Source: Eremophila alpestris peregrina
Taxonomy: Eukaryota; Chordata; Aves; Passeriformes; Alaudidae
Assembly (NCBI GenBank): GCA_009792885.1
Contig: WMCF01000018.1
Location: 12,265,629-12,329,628 of the forward strand
DNA length: 64,000 nt
Reading direction: 5' to 3'
Positions 12,466 to 23,740 of the stretch are shown piece after piece; the first letter of the stretch is position 1; every line of letters begins with the position of its first letter. The notes beneath the pieces are model-generated. The model was not told where the DNA came from, did no database searches, and saw nothing but the letters and a program-made list of their open reading frames with translations. The translations under genes were made by a program, and so were the position numbers.

Positions 12466-12522
12466 CCTTTCGCTACAACTTCCCTCCATCCCAAATCCGT
12501 GCGGCTTCCTTCCTTCCTCCCC

Positions 12523-12532
12523 GGGGGCGGGG
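12523..12532 (+). promoter_or_regulatory. GC box (SP1/KLF-type) GGGGGCGGGG
   Basis: Perfect GC-box decamer about 130 bp upstream of the start codon, inside the CpG island. SP1/KLF binding is inferred from the motif only. Confidence 0.55.
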
Positions 12533-12551
12533 TTCCCGCGGTTCCCGTGCC

Positions 12552-12623
12552 ATGGTACCCGGGGCTGGCTCCCCGCGGGCCCCGCAGCTCCGCGGGCACC
12601 GGCGATGCCGCAGCCGGGCCTGA
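12552..12623 (+). other. Upstream ORF 1 (23 codons)
   Basis: ATG in strong context (G at -3, G at +4) opens a 23-codon frame ending TGA 40 bp before the MINDY4 start. It matters only if transcription starts upstream of 12552, which the sequence does not show. Confidence 0.35.
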
Positions 12624-12706
12624 GCCGCTCCCGCAGCCCCGAGCCCTTCCCTGGGGATAAAACATGGACAGCGCCTTCGTGGAGGCAGTGGCCGCTTCTC
12701 TGGTGA
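12605..12706 (+). other. Upstream ORF 2 overlapping the MINDY4 start codon
   Basis: A second ATG (G at -3, C at +4, moderate context) opens a 33-codon frame that runs past the main start at 12664 in another frame and stops inside exon 1. If it is in the mRNA it would reduce initiation at the main start. Confidence 0.35.
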
Positions 12707-12726
12707 GAGAGTTTCTCAGTAGAAAG
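12664..12726 (+). CDS. MINDY4: MINDY4 exon 1 (coding part)
   Basis: Encodes residues 1-21, starting MDSAFVEAVAASLVREFLSR. The start codon has A at -3 and G at +4, a strong Kozak context. The exon ends AAG before donor gtaaac, phase 0. It sits inside the CpG island. The 5' untranslated part cannot be delimited because the transcription start is not visible. Confidence 0.95.
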
Positions 12727-15700
12727 GTAAACTGCAGTTCCCTTTTCTCCCGGCTGGGGAAGAACGGGGAGCGCTGGGGAGATGGAGAGAGAGGGGCTGG
12801 GGGGTTTATCCAGCCGGGAATGTGCCGTGGGAAGGAAGGGTGGGAGGCTCCGGGGTCAGCGGCTGGACTACATCTCCCACAGTGCCCTGTCATTCCCGGC
12901 GGTGGAGCTGCTTCCTCCTGCTCGGGGGAAGTCTGTCCTTACCCACTAACGCCTGCGAGGCTGGAGATGAAATCAAGAAACGCGCTTTCAGTTTGGTTTT
13001 TCTTATTGTTTGCCGCTTTTTTATTTTTTTAAATTTTTAAATTCTTTTCCTTCGTTAATTTCCCGTTTTGCCATTGTTCTTCTGTTTGCAAGAGGCATAC
13101 AAAGCCTAATATTTAATTTTTTTTTTAATTAAAGCAAAAGGTAACAGTTTTAGAGAAACTGGCAACATGCATTTTTTTCCCCCCCAGTTTTCAGTAATAA
13201 CTTAGCAGAAAATCCATTTTTTTGGCGGGGTGGGAAGGGAATTGAGGTAAGGGGAGGAAAAAGGCCATTGTACCTGTCACAGATTTAATACCATAAAATG
13301 AATTTTGGACTGCACAGGGATGCAGGCAGTGTGGGATTGAGCAGACTGGAAACCACCTTCACATTTCCATGTAGCAGTGCTTATTAAATTGTATTTATGT
13401 TCAATCCTTAGGGAATATTGCTGATGTCAGACCCCCTGTGTCAGGAATGAGCTGTCTTACATCAAAAATTAAACAGCCACTGACTCATGAAGTGTTACAC
13501 AAACCTCAGCCTCATGTTTTGCATCCTGAAAATTCACATTTTCAAAACAAGGGGCACTGATAATCCTTTGTGCTTCTGCTTCCCCCAGATCTTTCCCAGA
13601 CATCAGAGCCTGCAGGGATAATGATCCTTTATTTACCACAACTTGCCCTTAATTTCACAAATCTGAGCCAGACACTCTGTCAGCAGCAGAAAAAATCCTT
13701 TGTTGTGACAATCAACCTCCACAGAAGGAATCAGGGCTTTGTCTCTCAAAATAGTAGCCTTGTGTTGTACCACTTAAAGCAGTTTGGGATCCAACTCACA
13801 ATAAATCACAATAAATCACAATAAATCAGCCTCTCCCCCAGAAAGTGAGGGGTTTTGTTTCTGAGGTGCCCGTGGGTGTCTGAAAGTCTAAGTCTGAAGA
13901 CCCCAAACCAGCTGATGCTGTGGAGATCTGACTGATTTCCAACCTGAGGCTGGCTGGAATCCCTTCAGCTCAGGACCTTTCATACAGACATCACTTTTAG
14001 GAGGCTGTTCAGCAGCTGGAGTCACCTGCAGCTGAGGTTTTTGCTTATCTGTGTTCAGCAATTTCCATCTCACGTCTCACACCTCAATTATTTTCACAAT
14101 CCGTGGGCTGCTGTAATTCAGGATTGATTGTTACCACCACAGACTCTGCTTACACATTGCTGCCATCCCCAAATTGCAGCTTTGGGGCTGTGACACTTTT
14201 CCTTCTCAGGGTTTGAAGAAAACCATCAGCACCATGGACCGGGAGCTGCCCCGCTCTGCTCTCAGCATCAACAACAGGAACGAGCTGCGCAGTGTCCTGC
14301 ACCTGCACTCCCTGTACAGGCACAACAAGGTGAGGGGACACAGTGTGGGACGCATCCCTGCATGCCCAGTGCCACCTGCAGCTTTATGCAGGGCACAGCA
14401 GGTGACAATTACACTTGTAGTGTTTGTTTTCCTTGGAAATGCAATGGAAATAATTCACTCGTAACTTGAGGCACCACAATGCTTTTGGTGTCTTCATGTA
14501 AGTCAAAAATGTCGCTTTAGAAAATCCTTCCCAGTATAGAAAAGGTGCATTCTAGCACAGTTTCCACTGTGGAATTTGGAATATTTAGCTAAATTTGTAA
14601 TATTTAGCCAAAATGGGAGTCAGAAATCACCATGATTTTTTGTGTCGTGCTTCTTTCACTTAACACAGCTGCACCTTTGAGCTCTTGGCATCCCTTAGCT
14701 GCCATCTTCCAGTTCCCTGGATTGTTTGTCCCTCCTGGGGTACACCCCCAGGTGTATCTGTGGGAACACTTAAAATGTTCTCTGGGAAACATTTAAAATG
14801 TTCAGTTGCTGTACAGTGTAGAAATACTGCCCTGCAGCCAGACTAACACAGCCTTTCAACAGTCACCAAGGACTTTGTTTCTGTTTTTGGCCAGGCAAAG
14901 GAGAACCCACTGAAAACACTGCTGGAAATTATCACTAATTACTTCCTGGAGCACCGTGGGACTTCCAGGAGCACTGCTTCCAGCTCTGCTCTGTCAGCTC
15001 CTCAGAGTAAGAGCTCAGCATCCCACCCACCTGACCTCCTGGATGAGGATCATGGGAATGCCAGTGCTCTGGATGAAAGCAAAACTCAGGCCTCCAGGTA
15101 CAGTCTGATTTATTTCTCTTTGCCCTGTGCATTCACTTCTTTTTTTTTTTTTTTTTCTTAATCAAAGGAAATAGTGTTAAATGTTTTATCATTTACGTCT
15201 CGAGCTCGACTTTGTTTTATTAGTAATCCTCATAACACAAAGCTTAACTTATTAAAATTATTAATAAATTTAGATGTATTCAAATCCAGGTTATTAAAAT
15301 CTCCTGTGCAAGCCTTCCTTCAGAAATGATCTTCTGTGTTTCCTGCCAGTTCTGAAGACTGATAACCTCAGTTGCATCTTTCAGTCACTGAAGCACATGG
15401 AAATAGGAGATTTCATGCCTTTTACATTGGAAATACCCAAATTGAAGCAGGTTTGGAGGTGAAACAAACCACCTGTGCTCAAACTACAGGTATATTCATG
15501 CCTGACATAGGCAAAAGCAAGTTTTACTGTCTTAAATTCAGTGTTGTTGCAAATAGTGTAGGTTCAGACTTTGCAGAATACCTGAAAGTAGCATGTAACC
15601 AAGTTTTTAATTGGTGCCTCAAAGAGGATTAAGAGCCCTGTGCTTCCATAGAAAACTTTTAAAATGGGCACAGGAGTGTAATTCAGTTTCCCAGCCTCCA

Positions 15701-18700
15701 CCCTCAGGGAATTAATCAGGTTTTGTTCTTCATCCTAAATGCAGCATGCTCAAAGCAGCCAAGTCTGAGCATCAGTGCATGGAAAAAACCCCCATGAAGC
15801 CATTTCTTATAGGAGAAGAAAGCCAAGATGCTTTAAGCTGAGCTCAGAAGCAACACTTGACTAGGAGGCAGTGCAAAAACTTTTTGTTGCCGCTTTTCTT
15901 TTTTCTTCCTCTTTTTTTTAATCCCTTTTCCTTTCCCTTTCATGGATCTCTCCCTCAGAGGAGGCCCTGACACTGCTCTGGGAGGACACAGCAGCACCCA
16001 GCAGAGCTGACCTTGGAAGGGACCTTAAAGATCATCTCCTTCCATCCCCTTCCTCTCTCCCAGGTTACTCCAAGCCCCATCCAGCCTGGTCTTGGACACT
16101 TCCAGGGATCCAGGAGCAGCCACAGCTTCTCTGGGTACCCTGTGCCAGGGTCTCACCACCCTCACAGGGAAGAATTCCTTCCCAATATCGAGTGTAAATT
16201 TCTCCTCTTTCAGTTTGAACCCTTTTTTACATCAAGACAAGTAAGCATGGGATTGTGTTACCCATATTATAACCAATTGTCACAAATAATGATACTGAAA
16301 TAATGTCCTCAAGTCCTGCATCCAGATGTTGAGGTGAAAAGTGACTGCACTTGATGACCATTTCGAGATAAAATGTAACTTAATTTGACAGCAATGCTTT
16401 AATTATCTGGTTTTATTAATTTGCTTGTGCATTACTTCGCTGTTTCAAGCTTTTCCTCTTTCTCCCCTCTAGGTGTGATGGTGAGAATCCACTGGATAAA
16501 ATCCCTCCAGCCAGAAAACATCAGCACAGGAGTGAAAAATGCCACGCAGGGACAACGCACAGCAGTAACTTACCCAGTGCTTGGGACAAGAAGTTAAAAG
16601 ACAGTGGAGAGGATTTAAAAGCAGCTCCAATTTCTGAGGAGCTGAAACCCACAGGGAAGGAGAAGTCAAGGCCCAGGGCTGGTCTCATTGCCAGGGGAAT
16701 GATGGCTGGACCAGTAGCAAGTCCACCAGAGGTGATTCCCAACACTTTACAAAATATTTGGCTTGCCCATGGATTTTCTATCCAGCCTGCTGGAGTAAAA
16801 ATCTCCTGCAAATAGTGTTCAAATGGCTTCTGCATGTTAATCCATTAAATCTGCAGGCTGGAAAGAAGTGGTAAGTTAGGGAAATTGTTCTGCTTCATTC
16901 ACAATTTCAGATACTGCAGGCAGCCACCCCCTGCATGTCTGTGAGCTCAGGTCACTGAGTTCCTTCATAAATCTTTCCCATTCTTGAAACCTCTTGACAG
17001 ATGTGGTTTTCCATTTTCCTGTGAAAATTGCTTTGTTGCCTTCACAGTATCTATTTTACTCTGGTTTTCCAAGACCCTACATTTAATCAGTAGCAGTTTG
17101 GAACTGAAAATTGCTTTCAGTTCAAAATATGCTTCTGAACTGATCAAATCAGACCATATTCCATCAAGAAGTGTTTTCAAAGCACAGTTTAAAATTTCTT
17201 GCCTATTTTTTCCCCTTTATACTTATTCTATATAATGACAGGGACTTTTCCAATGTAAAATTAAGCTTGTAATACTGTGAAATTAAAATATTTAACTATG
17301 ACATTTAGGTAGTACTGACGAGCATATGGAAATTCAATGAATTAGCTGGATATTTATAAATATCTCTGATTCAGAAGTAAAGACTAGATACCTGCAGTGG
17401 TAGATACCAGTAAAATATCTTATTTGTCTTGATTTCCTGAGCTGGACACAATCCCAAAATTAGGCTCTTAGGAGGTAATTTGTTGTTGTTCTTGTTAAAA
17501 CCATGGAAAACATGTTTTAATGGTAGGTAACATCTTTAATACTGGTCAAATTTTAAATGGAAGTGTTATTACTGATTTTAAAAAAGATCTGATTTACTCT
17601 ATAAGCTGTTCCCTAAAAATAAATGTATAGGTTAGCTCATAAATCAGTTCTAGAGCTTTCCTTGGTTTTTCTGTGTTTATTTAAAGGTGGTAAGATTTTA
17701 ATCTGTGGCTCTGACTGGTTTCCAGGATCCCCAGAAGAGGAGGCTTTGCAGGAGATCCACGAGCATGAGCAGCACAGCACAGCCCAGGGCTGAAGAGCTG
17801 GAGGAGCAGGACACTGACCTGCAGGAAAGCCAAGCATCTCCCACAAAACCCAGCCTGGAATTGGCATCCAAGGCTGTGCCAAGCTCACACTCCAGTTCTG
17901 CCTCTGAAAAACCAAGGAGCAGCCCCAGAGACCCAGAGGACTTTTTGTCCAAGCTGCTGTCTGAGAGAGAGAGGGCCAAGACAGAAGAAAGAAAGTCTCT
18001 TCCAAGCTCTGGTGCAGACAGCAGTGAGAAAAGCCTCAAAGGGAGTGCCCCTCACAGACATTCAGGGGCTGGGAGAGAAAAGAAGGAAAGGTCCCTCAGG
18101 AAAACTGAGAGTCGGTTGTCAGGCCACAGGTGAGAGGATTTCTGGGAATATCATGCTAAAACAGAGGTTTTATTATTGTTCTGCACTATTTCATGATATA
18201 AAGGTTATAGAAATGTCTCTCTTTGAGAGCTCCAAATATGTATTTTTGGCTTTTCTCTCTCTTATGTTCTTAATTCATGTTTTTTTAATTTTATTTTTTT
18301 CGGGAAAATTAAAGAGTGGGGAGTGTGGCATTTTTTTATTTATGCACTAAAACTACAGGCAGGTTTCTTAAAATTATTATTGCTATTTTGTTTTCCAGTT
18401 TGATTTCTTATTGAGATACCATATGTAGAGATCCTCTTGAGAAGGAAGCAAATAATTGAGGTCTTTCCACATGTCTAAGTTAGGGGCTGTGGGAATTATC
18501 AAACTGGGGATCTGCTGGAGCTGCAGATGGGCCAGGAGTGGCACTTGCTTCCTATCTGGAACCAAAAATGAACTGAGAGGAGCTGCCAGCATTCCACAGT
18601 GCATTGGCTCATGTAATTTATAAAAGACTAATATGTAACAGGCCAAAGTACCACTGTCTAAAGTCTTAAAACTCTGGTTTCGTACAGCTTGAAACCTTAC

Positions 18701-21700
18701 AGGTTTATATGAGCCTATAAGGTAGTGCTGCCCTATCACTTTGTCTTTTCCACTCTCAGGATGATTTTTTTACCTCACACTCAGCATTAATTGAGGTAGA
18801 GAGCTTCAGGGGCCTTGGGCAGCTCCCCAGCAAAGCTGAGAATATTGAGTGTATTCCTGATTTTGGATAATCAATATGTATAGTTCATTATGGATGAGCT
18901 CAGAGGCATGGCTGGATGGAATTCCCAGGGAAGAGTGTTGCAGAAAAAACCCCAGTAAAAAGTGTGATACAAACCTCACCTGCTACCAGCTGGGTCCTAC
19001 ATGGGGGTCACAGCAATTCCAGCCAGCTCTACTGGGGAAGAGTGGCAGGGAAGATTCCTGGTGGGAAGGGACTGGGGGTGCTGGTGGCAGTGGCTGAGCC
19101 AGAGTGTGGCCAGATGGGCAGGGAGCCAAAGGCCCCTGGCCTGGGGCAGCAGTGGAGTGACAGCAGGGCCAGGACAGGGACTGTCCCCTGTGCCCAGCAC
19201 TGCTGAGGCCACTCCTCAAACCCTGGGGTCACTCTGGGGCCCCTCATGACAAGGGCATTGAGGGGCTGGAGTGAGTGCAGAGGAGGGAACAGAGCTGGGG
19301 AAGGGGCTGGAGCACCAGGAGGGGCTGAGGGAGCTGGGAAAGGGCTGAGCCTGGAGAAAAGGAGGCTCCAGCGGGGACTTTCTCACTCTCCACAGCTCCC
19401 TGACAGGAGGATGCAGCTGTGGGGAGCCAAAACTCCATTATTTTCATGTGGGAAAAAGCCCATTCTTTATTCACAAAACTCATTTTGCACAGTTTTCACA
19501 GACCTCGTGTGTCTTTAACTGGTTAATAGTTTTTCATGCCAATTACTCTATTGGTTAGTAAAAGGCATTTTACTTGTCCATCAAATCTTTCTATTCTGGG
19601 ATTATTTATGTATTTTCTTTACTGATTCTCATAGGACAAATCCCTTGTTATTGCAGGAGCATTTGTTTTTCAAGCCAAGAATAGGTTGTTATGCTAATGA
19701 GTTTCCATACCAAGGTTGTTTTTGCATGGGAACTTGCAAATGGCTTAGAAGAAGTGACAGGCTAACTTTGGCTAATTTAGCAGAGCAGGCCTGATTTTAT
19801 GAGGCCTTTCTTTTATAATTCTTTTACCTGTCATGACATGGGGGGGGTCAGGCTCTGCTCCCAGGGAACAGGGACAGGAGGAGAGGGAATGGGCTTCAAG
19901 CTGTGTCAGGGGAGATTTAATTTGGATATTAGGGAAAATTTCCTCGCTGAAATGATGGTCAGGCATTGGAACAGGCTGCCCAGGGCAGTGATGGAGTCAG
20001 CAGCCCTGGAAGTGTTCAAAAGCTGTGTGGATGTGGCACTTGGGGACAGGGTTTGGTGCTGAACATGGCAGTGCTGGGTGACTGTTTGGGCTCGATGATC
20101 CGAGAGGTTTTTTCCAGCCCAAACAACTCTGTAATTCTGTGCTTCACTCAGATGTATTTGCACATGCTGGCACTTCCCAACCTTTGGCTGAAAAGGAGAA
20201 GCTGGGCAGTGTGCTGCCAATCCTGTCTGTGCTCCATCCCTGCAGGGAGGGGTTGGAAACAACTCCCTGCCCTCAGAGAGCTGGTTTGGTGTCAGAGGAG
20301 CAGGAGAGGGAGCCCTTTGCTCAGCAGAGCCTCTTGGCAGAGGAGCACAGGCTCATTCCTGCCAGGCACAGCCAGCAGAGCACTTGGATCCACGCTGAGC
20401 TCTGAGATCCTGGGAGCACCCCCAGGATCCAGCAGGGCTGCTGAGACTCCTGCAGTTCAGTGGGGGGAATAGAGACAAATAAACACCCACTGGATAAAGC
20501 CATGCAAGACTTTTTATTTGCCTTCAGCCAAATCCTGCAGTGTTTGGGAGCCCTCAGGGTTTTGAGCATTTTAAAGAATGAAAAATTGCAGTGGGGTTCT
20601 AGATATTTGTCTGGATGCTCTTCCATTCTCTGTAACCTGAAATAAATGCTAATCTAAGTATTTAGATGATCAGCTGAAAAACTCTATAGGATTAACCACA
20701 GCTGGTTCATTCACAGCATCTGTAATTCTGGTTTTGTTTCCCATAGAAAACTAAAGATAAATCTCATTTTTCCTCCCTGCTTTACTTTTTGACTCTTTTC
20801 TTCCATGCCAATAGTGCTGTTACAGCATTGTAACATGCTATTACAAGCTGAAGGCAAACAGGTGAGAAAAAATTGGAAGTAAAATTACTGCCAAGCTTTA
20901 AAAAGAATACCTGGCCATCAGAATATCCTAGGGAAATGCAGATGCACAGCATTTTGACTCACACCTTGTAATGAAATAAGTTACAGGGGTCAATGATGTC
21001 ATTATTGTACTTTTGGCCAAGTCAAGAAGTGTTATTTCATAAAAAAAAATATAACATGCTGTAGAGTTTGCATACCTACCCAGATTCTACAGGTGGGTTT
21101 TGCTTTTTTTTTTTTTAGAATTTTTGTTTTTAATTAATCCATGAGAAAAGCAAGATACAGGTGGCAGCAAATCTTCATTTATCCTCAGCTGCAAGCACAC
21201 AGCAGCCAATTTAATTCCTCAGTTCACAGAATCCCACAATACCAGGTTGGAAAGGACCTCAGGGATCACCTTGGCAAAAGCAGGGTCTAGACAAGGTGAC
21301 CCAGCAGCCTTAAAAGTGCCCAGAGTTTGGGAATTCAATTTTCCCTGGGGGATGGTTCCGATGGCTGATGGTTCTCTTGAAAAGTTTTCCTCTTGTGTCC
21401 AGTTGGAATGTCCCCAGCAGTAATTTGTACCCATGGCCCCTTGTCTTTTCCATGTGATTCCTTGGGAAAAGGGAGTCTCCATTTATTTGGAGCCAAGCTT
21501 TAAATGCTTGGGATGTGATGATGTTGTACAAGCAGTGCACACACATTTATACAGAGACGTGTCAGTAATTCCTCCATGTTCCTTCACAGCAATTTTATTT
21601 AACTTAACAAGTTAAAAGTGACATTTGTGTTTCAATGCCACTTCAGTGGAGGATTTGGAACCCTTTTCAGGCCATTTTGATGCTATTGTTTATTGTTCAT

Positions 21701-23705
21701 CTTCAAAGAAGTTTTCCCCTTTTTTTGTTGAGTCCCTGTTCCTCTCAGTTGTGTGAAAGGCCAAATAAAATGTGGATTATTCACTATTATTTTTTCTTTT
21801 TTGAGAGATTTTGAAGGGAGTAAAAACCTAAATTTAAAAGTTCCCAGTCCAAGTGACTGACCCAGGATTCCACCTAAAAATTTCTGTGTCTGTGGTTTCT
21901 TAAGATTCATAGAAACTTGGGAGAGATGATGTTGAAGGAACATAACTCAGGGCACAGGGAGCAAATTAATAAAGACTTTCCTGAGCCTTTTATCCTGGGT
22001 AGAGCCTTGAATGGCAGCAAGGGAAGGTTCTGTGCTTCCTTTAATGTCTTGAGGTAGGGTTGGGCCAGGTGACCTCTAAATCATCCTGTGATTCTCCTTG
22101 GTGCTGGATCCCCTGCTGGAGGAGAATATTTATCATTGACCTCAGCACACAGAATAAAGAATGAGTGGAATGGAATTCCTGATCTTTAGGAATTGTAAAA
22201 AAAGAAATGGGTGCTGAAGTTGATGACTGTCCTTGCATTAAAGACTTTCTCCTGTTGCTTTTCTGGAAAAAAGCCACGATGAATAATGACTTTTTTGGGA
22301 AGGTTACATGGGGTTGAAGGGTCAGGATTTCCCCATTTCACTGCTTGAGCAAACAAAATTGGGGAAAGGAAAGAAAAACCCACTCCAGAACAGCTGAGAA
22401 ACAGTTCTTTTGTCTTGACTGCAGAGATGTGCTGCAGTTGTTTCTCCTGCAGCCCCTGAAGTGTTTTCCTAATTTTCCATTAAGTCTATCAATGCAGAGT
22501 GGGGTGGTGATAGGGAAATCCTCCAGTTTTCAGCTGAATAAATAATTTTTGGTGAGTAAATCCCAGCTGGCAGTTCTGCAGTGGGGTGGAACCACTTTTT
22601 TTCTGAGTTAGATGGGCAGGTTTGGTCTGTATGAAATGTACAGGTCCATTTCTCTTCTGGTAGTTACAAAGAAGAACACGTGATTCTTGGAATTCTGGTT
22701 TTCACATACAAAGCCAACCAACTTCCCTCCCCCAGTGCCAAGAAAAACAGCACAGAATTAGAATCAGAGCACTGAAATCAGAAAAAAAAGGGTAAAAGGG
22801 GACCAAGAGGACTTTGCAATCAGGACCTGAAGTTAAGGATATTTCCTAGGAGCTCCAGGGGGATGGCTCAGAATCAGAAAGGCACAAGGAATTGGGATTA
22901 TTGTGATTCCAGGACAAAAATGTCCTGCTGCCATTAGTGAGCAGAGGGATGCAGCAGTGAATCCCAGTGTCCAGAGGCAGGGATGTGTGCAGTTCCAGGA
23001 GGAGGGAGGAGAATTGATCCTGCACTCATCCTTGCATTGTGAGCAATCCCCTGGATTATCCAGCCCTGCCTGAGCCCCTGTGCCTGGCCACCAGTGCTGG
23101 CTGCAGCCTGGCTGTGCTGCTGCTCTCCTGCCAGCTCTCTGCCACTGCAGTGATGCCTTCACTTCAGCTCTCATAATTTCCAGGCTCTGTGCTGCCCAGG
23201 GGTGCAGCTCTGAGCTCACAGTCAGGCTCACTCAGCTCTGCACAGAGCAGGGACACAAAACAAATCCTGTCCCTGCTGCACCCCAAGGACAATGGCACAA
23301 GTTCTCAGGCCCAAAAGCACAAACAAGGGGGGGCTGAAGGGAGAGAACAAGAAGGGTGGGACTTCATCAGCTGCAGCTGGAATGGGACAATTCAACCCCA
23401 ATGTGCAAATGGACCAAAACTGATCAAAGTGTGAGACCTCGTGACTGTTTGTCCATTTTGTGCCCATTTTGGGTCCATTTTGTGCCCATTTTGGGTCCCC
23501 CTTGGGTGCAGCCCTGGTCAGGCTCTTGTCCTGCCCAAGGTGTGTCCTTAAAGGCCTTTTAATAAATACCTACTTTATTCTCTTAGCTCTGTCCAGTCTC
23601 TGTTCCAGCTCAGCCTTCCCAAGGTTCAGGGGTATTCCAGGCACCAGCGACTCGTTTAAGCTGTGGAAATGGGATTCAGGTGCCTTTCCCAACCCAGAGC
23701 TGTGT

Positions 23706-23740
<35 letters not shown>

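Larger units (their letters stand above)
12475..12960 (+). promoter_or_regulatory. MINDY4: CpG-island promoter of MINDY4
   Basis: GC-rich, CpG-dense block spanning the region upstream of the start codon, exon 1 and the start of intron 1, bounded on the left by a poly-T tract and AT-rich DNA. It is the only CpG-island-like sequence in the first 50 kb, which fits a single housekeeping-type promoter. There is no clear TATA box; the ataaaac just before the start codon is too close to serve as one. The exact start site cannot be seen. Confidence 0.8.

Noticed and set aside
12354..12893. 179-codon minus-strand frame over the MINDY4 promoter
   Set aside because: It includes the poly-T tract as poly-Lys and lies antisense over a CpG island and exon 1; high GC explains the lack of stops.
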